Below are positions 28,320-39,520 of a stretch of DNA of 64,000 nt, one piece after another. The stretch is from Pseudoalteromonas sp. N1230-9. GTDB taxonomy: Bacteria; Pseudomonadota; Gammaproteobacteria; Enterobacterales; Alteromonadaceae. The notes beneath the pieces are model-generated. The model saw nothing but the letters and a program-made list of their open reading frames with translations. It was not told where the DNA came from and searched no databases. Every line of letters starts with the position of its first letter. Positions within the stretch are counted from its first letter, which is position 1. Made by a program: the position numbers and the translations under genes. Where the stretch lies: assembly GCF_032716425.1 (NCBI RefSeq), contig NZ_CP090419.1, positions 135,001 to 199,000 on the forward strand. Direction: 5' to 3'.

Positions 28320-28528
28320 ATGAAGTTGCGTTTTTAATCATTGTATTGAGTGCGTATATTTTGCCTGTAGTGATTGTTTTAAACAGCAAACGGACTCAGG
28401 GCCATGAAAAAAATGCATGGTTAATAGGGATTATCTTCTTTTCGTGGTTAGCACTCATCATGTACTTAACCATCGTGCCCAAGCATGGGCACGTTAAAAA
28501 AAATAAAAAGGTGAAAAGTAAACACTAA
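28316..28528 (+). CDS. Small two-helix membrane protein coupled to the K+ channel gene
   Basis: The 70-residue protein starts at the ATG that overlaps the channel stop codon (ATGA), implying translational coupling. It has two hydrophobic helices (VAFLIIVLSAYILPVVIVLN and WLIGIIFFSWLALIMYLTIV) separated by a polar QGHEKNA loop, and ends in a strongly basic tail (KKNKKVKSKH). The pattern loosely recalls PLDc_N or superinfection-immunity type small membrane domains. An in-frame start 21 bases earlier is less likely. The function is unknown; an accessory role for the channel is a guess from coupling. Confidence 0.65.
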   Translation: MNEVAFLIIVLSAYILPVVIVLNSKRTQGHEKNAWLIGIIFFSWLALIMYLTIVPKHGHVKKNKKVKSKH

Positions 28529-28529
28529 G

Positions 28530-29561
28530 TTATTTTAACTGTTTTAGTTTGTGTTCAATAACTGGATCGTCAGGAGCCAGTTGTTGCGCTACTTCAAGCA
28601 ATTTTACTGCATCTTTAGGGTGTTGCTCTTGGTGTTTTAGAGCAACATCTAACAAAGGTTGCACATCAACGTTTTCTTGCTCTTCTTTTACATGCTCCGC
28701 TTTTTCATCAATTAAAATGTTATGGGCTGTACTCAATAGTGCCAAGCGGTGTGCAGAACTTGCATTCGCTTTGTTTAGACGGCGGTAGTAGTCTTCTTTA
28801 AAGCGCAATGTACGTGTTTGCTGGCGGAACTGCGCAATATCGACTTGCTGGTGGCGCATAAAGTCAACGGCGACATTTTTATAAAATCCAAACTTACTTA
28901 GGTAAGTGGCATGCACACTGTGTCCCATCCCGAATACCCTTAAATGATTAAGCTGTGGGTAGCGCTTAGCGTGGGCACGGTCGATGCGATTCGTTGGGTC
29001 GTAAATAATGTAGCCTTTAGCGTGGCCTAAATCTAAGTCATGGTAATCGCCGTTCCAATCAAATTTTTGTGCGATATCTGTGCTGGAGCGATCATCCCAT
29101 GGCGCTTTATCTTTGTTTTTGGTGCTGACAGGGTGAAATAATAAAACTTTATCAAGCTTTAATAAGTTGGCAAAGGCGCCTACAGCAAACCCACCTCGGC
29201 TCAAACCATAACCTAACCGTTCTTTAAACCCACTAATGAGAGGCGCTAACTGTTCAATGAAAAACAACAGGTTACGGTGCCTAAACCAGTTGCTAATGCC
29301 TAAATGTTGAAAGGCGATAATATTTACATCTTGCTTTTTCGCGAGCTTATAAGCCCAAGGCGAAAAATCATCAGTAATATCATGTTCTTGATAATTTGTT
29401 CCAGCAGGAGAGAAGGTAATTAACAGGGGCTTGTTGGCATCAATGATATGATATTTTACATAAACATCGCCGAGCAAATCACCGCCAGCCATAGGCACAA
29501 GGCTTTGTTGCTCATCGCGGGGGAGGCTGGTCCATTCCTCTAACCAATATAATAATTTCAT
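28530..29561 (-). CDS. Alpha/beta hydrolase-like protein with a C-terminal TPR-like tail
   Basis: The 343-residue protein lacks a signal peptide. A central alpha/beta hydrolase-type fold is suggested by PLLITFSPAGTN, a nucleophile elbow GYGLSRGGF (Ser121), YIIYDPTNRID for an acidic residue and FGMGHSVHA for a histidine. The last 45 residues (LLDVALKHQEQHPKDAVKLLEVAQQLAPDDP) look like one or two tetratricopeptide helices pairs. I do not recognise a named family, and the substrate is unknown. It converges with the small membrane protein gene with one base between stops. Confidence 0.6.
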   Translation of the reverse strand: MKLLYWLEEWTSLPRDEQQSLVPMAGGDLLGDVYVKYHIIDANKPLLITFSPAGTNYQEHDITDDFSPWAYKLAKKQDVNIIAFQHLGISNWFRHRNLLFFIEQLAPLISGFKERLGYGLSRGGFAVGAFANLLKLDKVLLFHPVSTKNKDKAPWDDRSSTDIAQKFDWNGDYHDLDLGHAKGYIIYDPTNRIDRAHAKRYPQLNHLRVFGMGHSVHATYLSKFGFYKNVAVDFMRHQQVDIAQFRQQTRTLRFKEDYYRRLNKANASSAHRLALLSTAHNILIDEKAEHVKEEQENVDVQPLLDVALKHQEQHPKDAVKLLEVAQQLAPDDPVIEHKLKQLK

Positions 29562-29646
29562 GCATGCCCCTTAGTACCTCTAAAATAAAGGGGCGAAATT
29601 ATAGCAAAAATAGCAGCTCATTAAAAATGGCCACTACTTTATATGC

Positions 29647-30108
29647 TTAGCGCTCGCTCATTGCTATGATCTGTTGCCAGTCATGTTCGGTGACAGGCAT
29701 GACTGACAATCGGCCGCCTTTTTTAAGGGCGATTTCGGTAATTGAGTCATTGGCTTTAATCGCTTGCAGGCTAACTAGCTTTTTAAGGTGTGCTTGATAT
29801 TTCACATCGACCACAAACCAGCGCGGGTTATCAGCGGTTGCTTTGGCATCGTAGTAATCGCTATTTAAATCAAACTGTGTTGGGTCAGCATAGGCTTCGC
29901 GAGTCACCGTAGCGATACCTGCAACACCCACCTGTTTGCAACTTGAATGATAAATCATCACCAAGTCACCTTGCTTGATATCATCGCGAAGAAAGTTGCG
30001 GGCTTGATAATTGCGCACCCCATCCCACATAGAGGTTTGCTCAGGTGCGTTTTTTAGATCATCAATTGAAAATGCATCGGGTTCGGTTTTAAAAAGCCAA
30101 TAAGCCAT
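29647..30108 (-). CDS. EVE domain-containing protein
   Basis: The 153-residue protein starts MAYWLFKTEPDAFSIDDL and contains WDGVRNYQARNFLRDDIKQGDLVMIYHSSC, the hallmark of the EVE domain (thymocyte nuclear protein 1 family). EVE domains share the PUA-like fold and are thought to bind modified bases in DNA or RNA. The length equals that of the stand-alone bacterial proteins. It is divergent from tesB. No restriction or modification genes are nearby. Confidence 0.9.
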   Translation of the reverse strand: MAYWLFKTEPDAFSIDDLKNAPEQTSMWDGVRNYQARNFLRDDIKQGDLVMIYHSSCKQVGVAGIATVTREAYADPTQFDLNSDYYDAKATADNPRWFVVDVKYQAHLKKLVSLQAIKANDSITEIALKKGGRLSVMPVTEHDWQQIIAMSER

Positions 30109-30187
30109 AATAAGGTGCTCTTACAAAGATTTACTTCCAATTAGTCTATAGTATCATTAAACGCTTGTCGGGATTGAGGATAAATAA

Positions 30188-31045
30188 ATGAGCCAAGTAT
30201 TAGATGATTTGCTGTCATTAATGGCGCTAGAAGAAATTGAACAAGGCTTGTATCGTGGCCAAAGCCAAGATTTAGGGTTTAGAGCCGTTTTTGGCGGTCA
30301 AGTAATGGGCCAAGCTTTATCGGCAGCCAAAGAAACGTTACCCGAGGGGCGTATTGTTCACTCTTTGCATTCTTACTTTTTACGCCCAGGCGATGCTGCT
30401 AAACCGATTGTTTATGATGTAGAGAATATTCGCGATGGTAAAAGTTTTAGTACTCGTCGAGTTAAAGCCATTCAATACGGTAAACCTATTTTTTATATGA
30501 CGGCGTCCTTCCAAGGTGATGAAGAAGGGCTATCTCATCAAGCGCAAATGCCAAGTGTGCCACAGCCTGAAGAGCTAAAGTCGTCTCTTGAATTTTATCA
30601 AGCGAATGCCGAGCTTATTCCTGAACCTATACGCAATAAGTTCATTCGCGAAGTGCCGATTGAAATGCGCCCTGTGACTTTTCATAATCCATTTAAGCCA
30701 CAAGTTATGGAGCCAGTGAAACATATTTGGTTTAAAGCCAATGGCGAAATGCCTGACGACCAGCGCATTCATAATTATTTACTTGCGTATGCATCGGATT
30801 TTGAATTTTTACCAACAGCCTTACAGCCCCACGGTGTATCGTTTATGCAGCCGAATATGCAGGTTGCGACGATTGACCATGCAATGTGGTTCCACCGCCC
30901 GTTTAGACTTGATGATTGGATTTTATATTCGATTGATAGCCCAAGTGCGAGCTCTGGGCGTGGTTTGGTGCGAGGCCAATTCTTTGACCGCCAAGGCAAC
31001 TTGGTTGCCTCAACGATCCAAGAAGGGGTCATGCGTCAGCGTTAA
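30188..31045 (+). CDS. tesB: Acyl-CoA thioesterase II TesB
   Basis: TesB hydrolyses medium- and long-chain acyl-CoA to free fatty acid and CoA. The 285-residue double hotdog protein shows the typical first half ([50 protein letters not shown]) and second half ([31 protein letters not shown], with the catalytic Asp in SDFEFL). Its TAA stop overlaps the plsB stop in TTAA. Two acyl-lipid enzymes therefore sit tail to tail. Confidence 0.94.
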   Translation: MSQVLDDLLSLMALEEIEQGLYRGQSQDLGFRAVFGGQVMGQALSAAKETLPEGRIVHSLHSYFLRPGDAAKPIVYDVENIRDGKSFSTRRVKAIQYGKPIFYMTASFQGDEEGLSHQAQMPSVPQPEELKSSLEFYQANAELIPEPIRNKFIREVPIEMRPVTFHNPFKPQVMEPVKHIWFKANGEMPDDQRIHNYLLAYASDFEFLPTALQPHGVSFMQPNMQVATIDHAMWFHRPFRLDDWILYSIDSPSASSGRGLVRGQFFDRQGNLVASTIQEGVMRQR

Positions 31046-33492
31046 CCTTTTGAGTGCTTAGCTTGGCTTTGCACTATGTCGTCAATTGACTGCCAGACGC
31101 GTGCTGGCAGCAATGCCTTAAGGTATATATACACTTCACAGAGCTCACTGCTACCCGTTAAGCCTTGTTCTGTTTCAGTGATCAGCTTCTGCTCACGTAA
31201 ACTTGTAATAAAACCAATGAGTACTTTCTTATCAAAGAATTCAGGGGTTTTAATGCCATGTAACGTCCCTAAACGCTCTGCCAATACTTGGCTTTCATGC
31301 TCAAGTTCAGCACGTTCAATGCCATGACTGGTTTGAATAAAACCAATAACGATTGCATAACGTTGTAAGGTTAAACTCAGTGCACGGCCTAGTATTTCTA
31401 GTTTTGCCAAGCAATCACTGCTGTTGGTGATTTTTATATTATCACCGTCAATTTCAATTAGGTCTTGATCAACAAAGCTGGCAAGAACACGAGTAATGTA
31501 GTTTTCATCTAACTCATGTAAGAACCACTCTTTGGCAAATAGTGGGTAAAAGCGTGCAATCAAGGCGTGGCAATCTGCCATCGTCGTTTTATGCGCTTTA
31601 AATAAATGCAGTGCAAGCAAGCTTGGCACAGCAAATAAGTGCAATACGTTATTACGGTAATAGTTGAATAACGTTTTCTCTTTGTCGTTGATAGCAATGA
31701 TTTCACCAAACTCATCGCTGATAACATCAAATTTATTAAGCTTAAGCGCATGCTCTAATAGCTGCTCAGCCGTTTCGTCAGGTGTTGTTACTTTGTCGCT
31801 ATAACTCGCGCTGCGTTGTAAATGTAGATAAAACTCAAGCTGAGCAATCAATTTAGGCTTACTTAACGCATGTTTATCATTAACCAATAAAATCATGGCC
31901 AGTAGATTCACCGCATTGAGTGCCGCGGCGCTATTAATATTAACCATGACTTTATCAGCAAGGTTGGCGACCTGTGGCCCAAGCCACTGTGGTTTTTGTA
32001 CATCGGTTGGGTGAATAGATTCACGCCAATCAGGTTGCTGCTCATTCAGATATTGGTTTATCGAAATAGGATCGCCAAAGTTTAAGTAACCACGTCCATA
32101 GTTTTTCAGGTTTTTAATCGCTTTAAAGATACCTAATATCGACTCACCTTTTTTATCGTTACCGGCAAGTTCTTTTAAGTAGGTATTAATTTCCATTACG
32201 TGCTCATAACCTATGTATACAGGTACAATCGAAATAGGGCGATCAATACCGCGTAGCATGGCTTGCAACGTCATAGCGAGCATACCTGTTTTTGGCGGTA
32301 ACAAACGACCAGTACGGCTACGGCCACCTTCAGTATAAAACTTTACTGAATAACCTTTGATAAACAGCTGACTCAGGTATTCTTTGAATACTGATGAATA
32401 CAGTTTATTGCCCGCGAATGAGCGGCGAATAAAGAACGCACCGCTACGGCGGAATACACCACCTGCTGGGAAGAAGTTTAAGTTAATACCTGCAGCGATA
32501 TGCGGCGGTACCAAACCTAAATGGTAAATAGAGTAGGTCAGTAATAAGTAGTCCATATGAGAGCGGTGACACGGCATATAAATAATCTCGTGGCCTTTAT
32601 CAGTCAGCTCATTGACTTGTTCAGAAAACTTAATATCAATACCGTTGTAAAGCTTATTCCATAACCAAGTTAAAACGCGATCAGCAACTCGAATGGTTGC
32701 ATCACTGTAATTTGCTGCTATTTCATCAAGAAGTTTCAGCGCATTTTGGCGTGCTTGCTGTTGGCTGATATTCTTTTCTTTTGCTTCAATTTGAATGGCT
32801 TTTTTAATTGTTGGTGAAGCAAGTAGCGAATTGAATAGCTGCTCTCGCGATGGCATTTTAGGGCCTGTCGCGGCCAGTTTTTGACGTTTGAAGTGAACGC
32901 GTGCAACACGCAGTAGTTTGTGTGGTAGCTCATCTACGTCTGCTTTTTCGTTCACTAGCAGTGATAAGTCCAAGGGCTGACTAAAACGAATAAAATTATC
33001 GCGCCCAGAGAATAGCAACACAAAGAACTTGCGGAACCAACTTGGTGTGAGTGAGTGAGATACTAACGTCCCTAAGCCCGGTTTTTCTTTACCAGGGTTA
33101 CGACCCCATAAAATAGTAACAGGGATCACTTGTACGTTTTTCTCACCTGATTGCATCAGGTGGTCAATAATTTGTTTGCCTTGCTGCAGGGCATTGCTTG
33201 GTTTGCTTTTGTTACCAAATAGCGGTGGTGGGTTTTGAATACCGATAAAGCGATCAAGTTCCGCATTACCTAATAACTGCTCTTCGGTCGGGTTAGGTAA
33301 GCCGTATTTTTTACACACGCGTGCGAGTGCTGCCAAATCTGAGCGTGCATTAAGCTTAACTATATAGAAAGTCGGGTTAGCTGGGTTTAGGTTATATTGT
33401 TCAATCGGGTTGTCGGGCAGCACCTTGCTTCTTACAAACAAGCGGTTCATACCTGCTGACATAAAATTCAAACAACGATTAATGATACGCAT
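31042..33492 (-). CDS. plsB: Glycerol-3-phosphate 1-O-acyltransferase PlsB
   Basis: PlsB performs the first step of phospholipid synthesis at the inner membrane. The 816-residue protein has the acyltransferase motifs [10 protein letters not shown] (HX4D), [35 protein letters not shown] and [14 protein letters not shown], in the order of E. coli PlsB. I start at the ATG at 33492 ([10 protein letters not shown]), which has ggtgag upstream and aligns with the family N-terminus. An upstream in-frame ATG at 33552 would add 20 hydrophobic residues without family support. The stop overlaps tesB by 4 nt. Confidence 0.93.
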   Translation of the reverse strand: MRIINRCLNFMSAGMNRLFVRSKVLPDNPIEQYNLNPANPTFYIVKLNARSDLAALARVCKKYGLPNPTEEQLLGNAELDRFIGIQNPPPLFGNKSKPSNALQQGKQIIDHLMQSGEKNVQVIPVTILWGRNPGKEKPGLGTLVSHSLTPSWFRKFFVLLFSGRDNFIRFSQPLDLSLLVNEKADVDELPHKLLRVARVHFKRQKLAATGPKMPSREQLFNSLLASPTIKKAIQIEAKEKNISQQQARQNALKLLDEIAANYSDATIRVADRVLTWLWNKLYNGIDIKFSEQVNELTDKGHEIIYMPCHRSHMDYLLLTYSIYHLGLVPPHIAAGINLNFFPAGGVFRRSGAFFIRRSFAGNKLYSSVFKEYLSQLFIKGYSVKFYTEGGRSRTGRLLPPKTGMLAMTLQAMLRGIDRPISIVPVYIGYEHVMEINTYLKELAGNDKKGESILGIFKAIKNLKNYGRGYLNFGDPISINQYLNEQQPDWRESIHPTDVQKPQWLGPQVANLADKVMVNINSAAALNAVNLLAMILLVNDKHALSKPKLIAQLEFYLHLQRSASYSDKVTTPDETAEQLLEHALKLNKFDVISDEFGEIIAINDKEKTLFNYYRNNVLHLFAVPSLLALHLFKAHKTTMADCHALIARFYPLFAKEWFLHELDENYITRVLASFVDQDLIEIDGDNIKITNSSDCLAKLEILGRALSLTLQRYAIVIGFIQTSHGIERAELEHESQVLAERLGTLHGIKTPEFFDKKVLIGFITSLREQKLITETEQGLTGSSELCEVYIYLKALLPARVWQSIDDIVQSQAKHSKG

Positions 33493-33694
33493 CAACTCAC
33501 CAAAGTAAATAAAGTAGTAATAGAGGCAAAAATAAGCGCAATAGAATAGCAATTATTAACTGGACTGACCATTTAAAAGCGATGCTTGCGCGCCTCAGAC
33601 TGCACAAGTATAAAGTAAAGACGGCAATGTTATTGATAAAGTTCGAAAATTAAGCAAATTTTAATTGGGCCTGTGGATTTTTTCAAAATTGTTG
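33493..33694. other. Intergenic region between plsB and the S10 operon promoter
   Basis: About 200 bp separate the divergent plsB start and the S10 promoter. They are AT-rich and contain no gene. Control elements for plsB must lie here, but I see no clear operator. Confidence 0.5.
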
Positions 33695-33722
33695 TTGCAT
33701 TTATCACCAATATCACTATAAT
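33695..33722 (+). promoter_or_regulatory. Probable sigma-70 promoter of the S10 operon
   Basis: ttgcat (33695-33700) and tataat (33717-33722) are spaced 16 bp apart and followed by acgcaggc, predicting transcription from about 33729. The distance of about 180 bp to rpsJ matches the long leader known for gammaproteobacterial S10 operons. Confidence 0.75.
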
Positions 33723-33793
33723 ACGCAGGCTTTCAAAATTCCCTCGGGAACTTGGAAGGAAAGATTAAGCTTGGATTTCAAGCTAATAAAACA

Positions 33794-33874
33794 GGAACTC
33801 CGATTTGGAGTTCAACGTAGATATAAGAAAGCAGCCGACATCTTAGTTAGTAAGATTGTTTCGGTCGTTTTTTT
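33794..33874 (+). promoter_or_regulatory. S10 operon leader hairpins (probable L4-dependent attenuator)
   Basis: Two hairpins lie in the leader. The first is gaactcc-gattt-ggagttc (33795-33813), a perfect 7-bp stem. The second, ccgacatctta-gttag-taagattgtttcgg (33835-33864), has an internal loop and is followed by tcg and a seven-base T run. In E. coli, hairpins HD and HE of the S10 leader, with a U run after HE, mediate L4 autoregulation of transcription and translation. Position and shape match, but the assignment to HD and HE is an inference. Confidence 0.65.
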
Positions 33875-33903
33875 ATGCTCTTTTTAAATGCTCTTTATAT
33901 TGA

Positions 33904-34224
<321 letters not shown>

Positions 34225-34251
34225 TCGGAAGATTAGAGAGGTTTTAGGAAA

Positions 34252-34887
34252 ATGGCATTAGGTCTAGTCGGTCGTAAAGTGGGTATGACACGTATCTTCA
34301 CTGAAGATGGTGTATCTATCCCTGTGACAGTTATCGAAGCGACTCCTAACCGTATTGCTCAGATCAAATCTGAAGCAACTGACGGTTATAACGCGCTTCA
34401 AGTAACCGCAGGCACTAAAAAAGCAAGCCGTGTAAACAAAGCAGCAGCGGGTCACTTCGCTAAAGCTGGTGTTGAAGCGGGTCGCGGTCTGTGGGAATTC
34501 CGCCTAAATGGTGGTGAAGGCGATTTTGAAGTAGGCGCTGAGCTTACTGTTGAATTATTCAACGAAATCAACAAAGTTGACGTAACCGGTACTTCTAAAG
34601 GTAAAGGTTTCCAAGGTGGTGTTAAGCGCTGGAACTTCAGCATGCAAGACGCGACTCACGGTAACTCTCTATCTCACCGTGCTCCTGGTTCAATCGGTCA
34701 AAACCAATCACCTGGTAAGGTGTTTAAAGGTAAGAAAATGGCCGGTCACATGGGTGCTGAGCGTGTAACGACTCAAAACTTAGAACTAGTTCGCGTTGAC
34801 GCTGAGCGTAACTTGCTTTTAGTTAAAGGTGCAGTACCTGGCGCTATCGGCGGTGACGTTATCGTTAAACCAGCTGTTAAAGCATAA
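34252..34887 (+). CDS. rplC: 50S ribosomal protein L3
   Basis: The 211-residue protein begins [20 protein letters not shown]. The [22 protein letters not shown] region holds the glutamine that PrmB methylates in E. coli, next to the peptidyl transferase centre. The length and all conserved blocks match E. coli L3 (209 residues). A clear aggttttagga ribosome binding site precedes it. Confidence 0.98.
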   Translation: MALGLVGRKVGMTRIFTEDGVSIPVTVIEATPNRIAQIKSEATDGYNALQVTAGTKKASRVNKAAAGHFAKAGVEAGRGLWEFRLNGGEGDFEVGAELTVELFNEINKVDVTGTSKGKGFQGGVKRWNFSMQDATHGNSLSHRAPGSIGQNQSPGKVFKGKKMAGHMGAERVTTQNLELVRVDAERNLLLVKGAVPGAIGGDVIVKPAVKA

Positions 34888-34904
34888 GTCCTGGAGATTT
34901 AGTG

Positions 34905-35510
34905 ATGGAATTAGCAATTAAAGACGCTTCTGGCGCTCTTGAAGTTTCTGAAGCTACTTTTGGACGTGAGTTTAACGAAGCATTAGTACACCAAGTAGTT
35001 GTTGCTTACGCAGCAGGTGCTCGTCAAGGTACTCGTGCTCAGAAGACACGTTCTGAAGTTAGCGGTGGTGGTAAAAAACCATGGTCTCAAAAAGGTACTG
35101 GCCGTGCACGTGCTGGTACAATTCGTAGCCCAATTTGGCGTTCAGGTGGCGTTAGCTTCGCAGCTAAACCACAAGATCACAGCCAAAAAGTAAACCGTAA
35201 AATGTACCGCGGTGCGATCAAAAGCATCTTATCTGAATTAGTTCGTCAAGAGCGTTTAATCGTTGTTGAACAGTTTGGTCTTGAAGCACCAAAAACTAAA
35301 GAACTAGTTGCTAAGCTTAAAGAACTTGAGCTTAAAGATGTTCTAATCGTGACTGAAGAAGTAGATGAGAATCTTTTCTTATCGGCACGTAACCTATACA
35401 AGGTTGACACGCGTGATGTAGCTGGTATCGATCCTGTAAGCCTAATCGCTTTCGATAAGGTACTTATTACAGCTGCTGCTGTTAAGCAACTTGAGGAGGC
35501 GCTAGCATGA
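34905..35510 (+). CDS. rplD: 50S ribosomal protein L4, S10 operon repressor
   Basis: The 201-residue protein ([20 protein letters not shown]...) aligns along its whole length with E. coli L4, including the extended loop [15 protein letters not shown]. In E. coli L4 also represses this operon by binding the leader. I chose the ATG at 34905, which matches the E. coli start; a GTG one codon earlier is in frame. The 3' end overlaps rplW in ATGA form. Confidence 0.97.
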   Translation: MELAIKDASGALEVSEATFGREFNEALVHQVVVAYAAGARQGTRAQKTRSEVSGGGKKPWSQKGTGRARAGTIRSPIWRSGGVSFAAKPQDHSQKVNRKMYRGAIKSILSELVRQERLIVVEQFGLEAPKTKELVAKLKELELKDVLIVTEEVDENLFLSARNLYKVDTRDVAGIDPVSLIAFDKVLITAAAVKQLEEALA

Positions 35511-35809
35511 TCCGTGAAGAACGTCTTTTAAAAGTGATCCTTGCTCCACACATCTCTGAAAAAAGCACTATCGCTGCTGAAGAGAACAACACGATTGTTT
35601 TCAAAGTAGCTTCTGATGCAACTAAGGCTGAAATCAAAGCTGCAGCAGAAAAGCTTTTTGAAGTAGAAGTAACTGGTGTTCGCACACTAAACGTTAAGGG
35701 TAAAACAAAACGTACTGGCATGCGTTTCGGTCGTCGTTCAGACTGGAAGAAAGCTTACGTTACTCTTAAAGAAGGTAGCGAGCTAGACTTTGTCGGCGGC
35801 GCCGAGTAA
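35507..35809 (+). CDS. rplW: 50S ribosomal protein L23
   Basis: The 100-residue protein ([20 protein letters not shown]...) is L23 of normal length, with the [15 protein letters not shown] loop. L23 lies at the exit tunnel and docks trigger factor and SRP; the conserved surface Glu lies in the HISEKST segment. The ATG overlaps the rplD stop, so the two are translationally coupled. Confidence 0.97.
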   Translation: MIREERLLKVILAPHISEKSTIAAEENNTIVFKVASDATKAEIKAAAEKLFEVEVTGVRTLNVKGKTKRTGMRFGRRSDWKKAYVTLKEGSELDFVGGAE

Positions 35810-35826
35810 TAAGGGGAGTTAGAATT

Positions 35827-36651
35827 ATGGCACTTCAAAAGTGTAAACCAACTTCTGCGGGTCGTCGTCACCTGGTTAAAGTGGTTAACCCAGATCTACA
35901 TAAGGGTAAACCTTACGCACCACTACTAGAGAAAAACTCTAAGTCTGGTGGTCGTAATAACAAAGGTCGTATCACGGTTCGTCACATCGGTGGTGGTCAC
36001 AAGCATCATTACCGTGTAATCGACTTTAAACGCACTAAAGATGGCATTCCAGCTGTTGTTGAGCGTCTAGAGTATGATCCAAACCGTAGCGCAAACATCG
36101 CTCTTGTATTATATGCAGACGGTGAGCGTCGTTACATTATTGCACCTAAAGGCTTAAAAGCTGGTGATTCAATCCAGTCTGGTGTTGATGCACCAATCAA
36201 AGCTGGTAACACATTACCAATGCGTAACATGCCTGTAGGTTCGACTGTTCACAACGTAGAATTAAAACCAGGTAAAGGCGCGCAAATCGCACGTTCTGCT
36301 GGTGCATACGTTCAAATCCTTGCACGTGAAGGTCAATACGTGACTCTACGTCTTCGTTCTGGCGAAGTTCGTAAAGTTCCAGCTGACTGTCGCGCAACAC
36401 TTGGTGAAGTAGGCAATGCTGAGCATATGCTTCGTTCACTAGGTAAAGCTGGTGCAAATCGCTGGCGTGGTATCCGTCCGACAGTTCGTGGTGTTGCCAT
36501 GAACCCGGTAGATCACCCGCACGGTGGTGGTGAAGGTCGTACATCTGGTGGTCGTCATCCTGTGTCTCCATGGGGTAAACCGACTAAAGGTGCTAAGACA
36601 CGTAAGAACAAGCGTACTGATAAGTTTATCGTACGTCGTCGTACTAAATAA
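35827..36651 (+). CDS. rplB: 50S ribosomal protein L2
   Basis: The 274-residue protein is L2, the most conserved large-subunit protein, which binds domain IV of 23S rRNA and supports subunit joining. Diagnostic blocks are [21 protein letters not shown], and near the C-terminus [17 protein letters not shown], which holds the conserved His near the peptidyl transferase centre. The length matches E. coli (273). Confidence 0.98.
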   Translation: MALQKCKPTSAGRRHLVKVVNPDLHKGKPYAPLLEKNSKSGGRNNKGRITVRHIGGGHKHHYRVIDFKRTKDGIPAVVERLEYDPNRSANIALVLYADGERRYIIAPKGLKAGDSIQSGVDAPIKAGNTLPMRNMPVGSTVHNVELKPGKGAQIARSAGAYVQILAREGQYVTLRLRSGEVRKVPADCRATLGEVGNAEHMLRSLGKAGANRWRGIRPTVRGVAMNPVDHPHGGGEGRTSGGRHPVSPWGKPTKGAKTRKNKRTDKFIVRRRTK

Positions 36652-36658
36652 TAGTTGA

Positions 36659-36946
<288 letters not shown>

Positions 36947-36960
36947 GAGGGGAATGATAA

Positions 36961-37293
36961 ATGCAAGCATTAGCTAAACATAAATTCGCCTCTGGTTCGG
37001 CGCAAAAAGCTCGTCTAGTTGCAGATCAGATCCGCGGACTTCCGGTTGATCGCGCTCTAGAAATCCTGGCGTACAGCCCTAAAAAAGCGGCTGTATTAGT
37101 TAAGAAAGTACTTGAGTCTGCTATTGCTAACGCAGAGCATAACGAAGGTGCTGACATTGATGAGCTACGTGTAGCTACGATCTTTGTGGACGATGGTCCT
37201 ACAATGAAGCGTATTATGCCACGTGCTAAAGGACGCGCAGATCGCATCCTTAAGCGTACAAGCCACATCACTGTTGTGGTTTCAGATAGCTAG
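36961..37293 (+). CDS. rplV: 50S ribosomal protein L22
   Basis: The 110-residue protein shows the L22 core ([24 protein letters not shown]) and the beta-hairpin [22 protein letters not shown] that reaches into the exit tunnel and is the site of macrolide resistance changes. The length equals E. coli L22 (110). Confidence 0.98.
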   Translation: MQALAKHKFASGSAQKARLVADQIRGLPVDRALEILAYSPKKAAVLVKKVLESAIANAEHNEGADIDELRVATIFVDDGPTMKRIMPRAKGRADRILKRTSHITVVVSDS

Positions 37294-37304
37294 GAGTATA
37301 AGTA

Positions 37305-38006
37305 ATGGGACAAAAAGTTCATCCTACTGGTATTCGCCTAGGTATCTCTAAACCTTGGGTTTCTACCTGGTACGCGAATTCAAAAGATTTCTCTGATCAG
37401 CTTTTTGGCGATCACAAAGTACGTAAATTCCTTACTAAGGAATTAAAAGCGGCTTCTGTGTCTAAAATCGTTATTGAGCGTCCAGCTAAATCTATCCGTG
37501 TAACAATTCACACAGCTCGTCCTGGTGTTGTTATCGGTAAAAAAGGCGAAGACGTTGAAAAACTACGTCAAGCAGTAACTAAGATTGCAGGTGTTCCGGC
37601 TCAGATCAATATTTCTGAAGTTCGTAAGCCTGAACTTGATGCACAACTAGTAGCTGACGGTATTGCGTCACAGCTAGAGCGTCGTGTTATGTTCCGTCGC
37701 GCTATGAAGCGTTCGGTACAAAACGCAATGCGTATTGGTGCAAAGGGTATCAAAGTTGAAGTTAGCGGTCGTCTTGGCGGTGCTGAGATCGCACGTTCAG
37801 AATGGTATCGTGAAGGTCGTGTACCTCTACATACTTTACGTGCTGATATCGACTACGCAACTTCTGAAGCCTTAACCACTTATGGTATCATTGGTGTTAA
37901 AGTTTGGATCTTCAAAGGCGAAGTTATTGGTGGTTTACCACTAGTACAAGAGCAAGAGAAGCCAGCTAAACGCGCGCCAAAGAAAGCCAAAAAAAGTGCT
38001 AAGTAG
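37305..38006 (+). CDS. rpsC: 30S ribosomal protein S3
   Basis: The 233-residue protein begins [18 protein letters not shown]. The KH domain motif [13 protein letters not shown] and the mRNA-entry helicase segment [20 protein letters not shown] are intact. The C-terminal lysine-rich tail ([13 protein letters not shown]) is normal for the family. rplP follows 12 bp later. Confidence 0.98.
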   Translation: MGQKVHPTGIRLGISKPWVSTWYANSKDFSDQLFGDHKVRKFLTKELKAASVSKIVIERPAKSIRVTIHTARPGVVIGKKGEDVEKLRQAVTKIAGVPAQINISEVRKPELDAQLVADGIASQLERRVMFRRAMKRSVQNAMRIGAKGIKVEVSGRLGGAEIARSEWYREGRVPLHTLRADIDYATSEALTTYGIIGVKVWIFKGEVIGGLPLVQEQEKPAKRAPKKAKKSAK

Positions 38007-38018
38007 AGGTAGCGAGTA

Positions 38019-38432
38019 ATGTTACAGCCAAAACGTACAAAATTCCGTAAAATGCACAAAGGCCGCAACCGCGGTTTAGCGCAAAACGGTAACAAAGTAA
38101 GCTTCGGTACTTTCGGTTTGAAAGCTACTGGTCGTGGCCGTATGACTGCTCGTCAAATCGAAGCAGCTCGTCGTGCTATGACACGTCACGTAAAGCGTCA
38201 AGGTAAAATCTGGATCCGTGTATTCCCAGATAAGCCAATTACGAACAAACCATTAGAAGTTCGTATGGGTAAAGGTAAAGGTTCTGTTGAATATTGGGTT
38301 GCTGAAATTCAACCTGGTAAAGTACTTTACGAAATGGAAGGTGTTTCTGAAGAGCTTGCTCGTGAAGCATTTAACCTTGCAGCGCGTAAATTACCATTCA
38401 CAACAACTTTCGTAACTCGGACGGTGATGTAA
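38019..38432 (+). CDS. rplP: 50S ribosomal protein L16
   Basis: The 137-residue protein begins [21 protein letters not shown] and includes [22 protein letters not shown], as in E. coli L16 (136). It lies near the A-site tRNA elbow. Its TAA stop shares one base with the start of rpmC (taATG), which implies coupled translation. Confidence 0.98.
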   Translation: MLQPKRTKFRKMHKGRNRGLAQNGNKVSFGTFGLKATGRGRMTARQIEAARRAMTRHVKRQGKIWIRVFPDKPITNKPLEVRMGKGKGSVEYWVAEIQPGKVLYEMEGVSEELAREAFNLAARKLPFTTTFVTRTVM

Positions 38433-38623
38433 TGAAAGCTAGCGAACTAAAAGACAAAAGCGTAGAAGAGCTAAACGCTGAACTTCTAGGACTTCTTCGT
38501 GAGCAGTTCAACCTGCGCATGCAAGCAAGCACTGGTCAGTTAGCTCAGACACACACGCTAAGAACAGTACGTCGCGATATCGCGCGTGTAAAAACAATTA
38601 TTAACCAGAAGGCAGGTCAATAA
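38432..38623 (+). CDS. rpmC: 50S ribosomal protein L29
   Basis: The 63-residue helical protein ([30 protein letters not shown]...) matches E. coli L29 in length (63) and in the conserved [14 protein letters not shown] segment. It is joined to rplP and rpsQ by one-base overlaps. Confidence 0.97.
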   Translation: MKASELKDKSVEELNAELLGLLREQFNLRMQASTGQLAQTHTLRTVRRDIARVKTIINQKAGQ

Positions 38624-38880
38624 TGAGCGATAAAATCCGTACTCTTCAAGGCCGTGTAATCAGCGACAAGATGGATAAGTCTTTCACTGTTGCTATCGCA
38701 CGTTACGTGAAGCACCCAGTATATGGGAAATTCATCAAACGTACGACTAAACTACACGTACATGACGAAAACAACACAGCTCAAACTGGTGACGTAGTTA
38801 CTATCTCTGAGTGTGCTCCTATTTCTAAGACTAAGTCTTGGACTTTAGTAGACGTTGTTGAGCGTCCAAAGAAAGCTTAA
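38623..38880 (+). CDS. rpsQ: 30S ribosomal protein S17, last gene of the S10 operon
   Basis: The 85-residue protein contains [36 protein letters not shown], the S17 core. It ends the S10 operon as in E. coli, but a terminator follows 22 bases later and no rplN appears downstream. The spc operon is therefore not contiguous in this genome. Confidence 0.97.
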   Translation: MSDKIRTLQGRVISDKMDKSFTVAIARYVKHPVYGKFIKRTTKLHVHDENNTAQTGDVVTISECAPISKTKSWTLVDVVERPKKA

Positions 38881-38902
38881 TTTTTAATTAAGTTTACTTT
38901 TA

Positions 38903-38932
38903 AAAAGCCCCGGCACTTGCTGGGGCTTTTTG
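38903..38932 (+). terminator. S10 operon terminator
   Basis: aaaagcccc-ggcacttgc-tggggctttttg forms a GC-rich stem with flanking A and T runs, 22 bases after rpsQ. The terminator after the first TonB receptor (42408-42435) has nearly the same stem. Confidence 0.92.
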
Positions 38933-39520
38933 TTTTCGAACTCTAAAAAACCATTTAGTCAGTGTTTACTGTAATTCATCTTGGTATGAAAAAGCTTGCG
39001 TGATTTGATTTGCAGCAATTCGCAATAGCGATCAAAAAATAGACCACTCAATTAAATAGAAAATAACTATTGAAGTAATAAAGTTAACCGTGTCGTTTTA
39101 AGAAAGAGATATTTAATCATCTTTTTTATAAGCGGCTCAAAATTTATTATTGCCAAAAATAAGTGATGAAATATTTTTTCAGAATCGTTCTTAAATAATG
39201 GGTTTATTTTTGAGCTATATTGTTACTTTGTTGTTTTATTTTTAATTTTATATGTGTTTTTTATCCAGATTTATGCTTTTGTAAATTTATTGTTTATATG
39301 TAATATTATAATTAATAATGTGAGGTGTGGAGATTTTTTGTTTTTTAACCTGTTGATTATATTGGTAATTTATTTGATTTACATATATTTACATATGTAT
39401 AAATAGTTTTATTTAATTGTTCCTTTTTAAATTTATAATGAGCTTTGCGTTTATGTACCTTTATTGGTTATTGATATAGGTGTATTGATGTAAAACGCAA
39501 ATAAAAAATAAAATAATCAT
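38933..39520. other. Long AT-rich intergenic region before the first TonB receptor
   Basis: Nearly 600 bp without a credible gene, much richer in A and T than its surroundings, especially 39180-39440. It contains a palindrome ttacatatgtat at 39389-39400. I see no tRNA, insertion sequence or convincing repeat. It separates the S10 operon from the receptor region where the spc operon would be expected. Confidence 0.6.

Noticed and set aside
28530..30108. Possible defence island (EVE protein beside an unknown hydrolase)
   Set aside because: The EVE protein is the common stand-alone housekeeping type and no restriction, toxin or nuclease genes accompany it.
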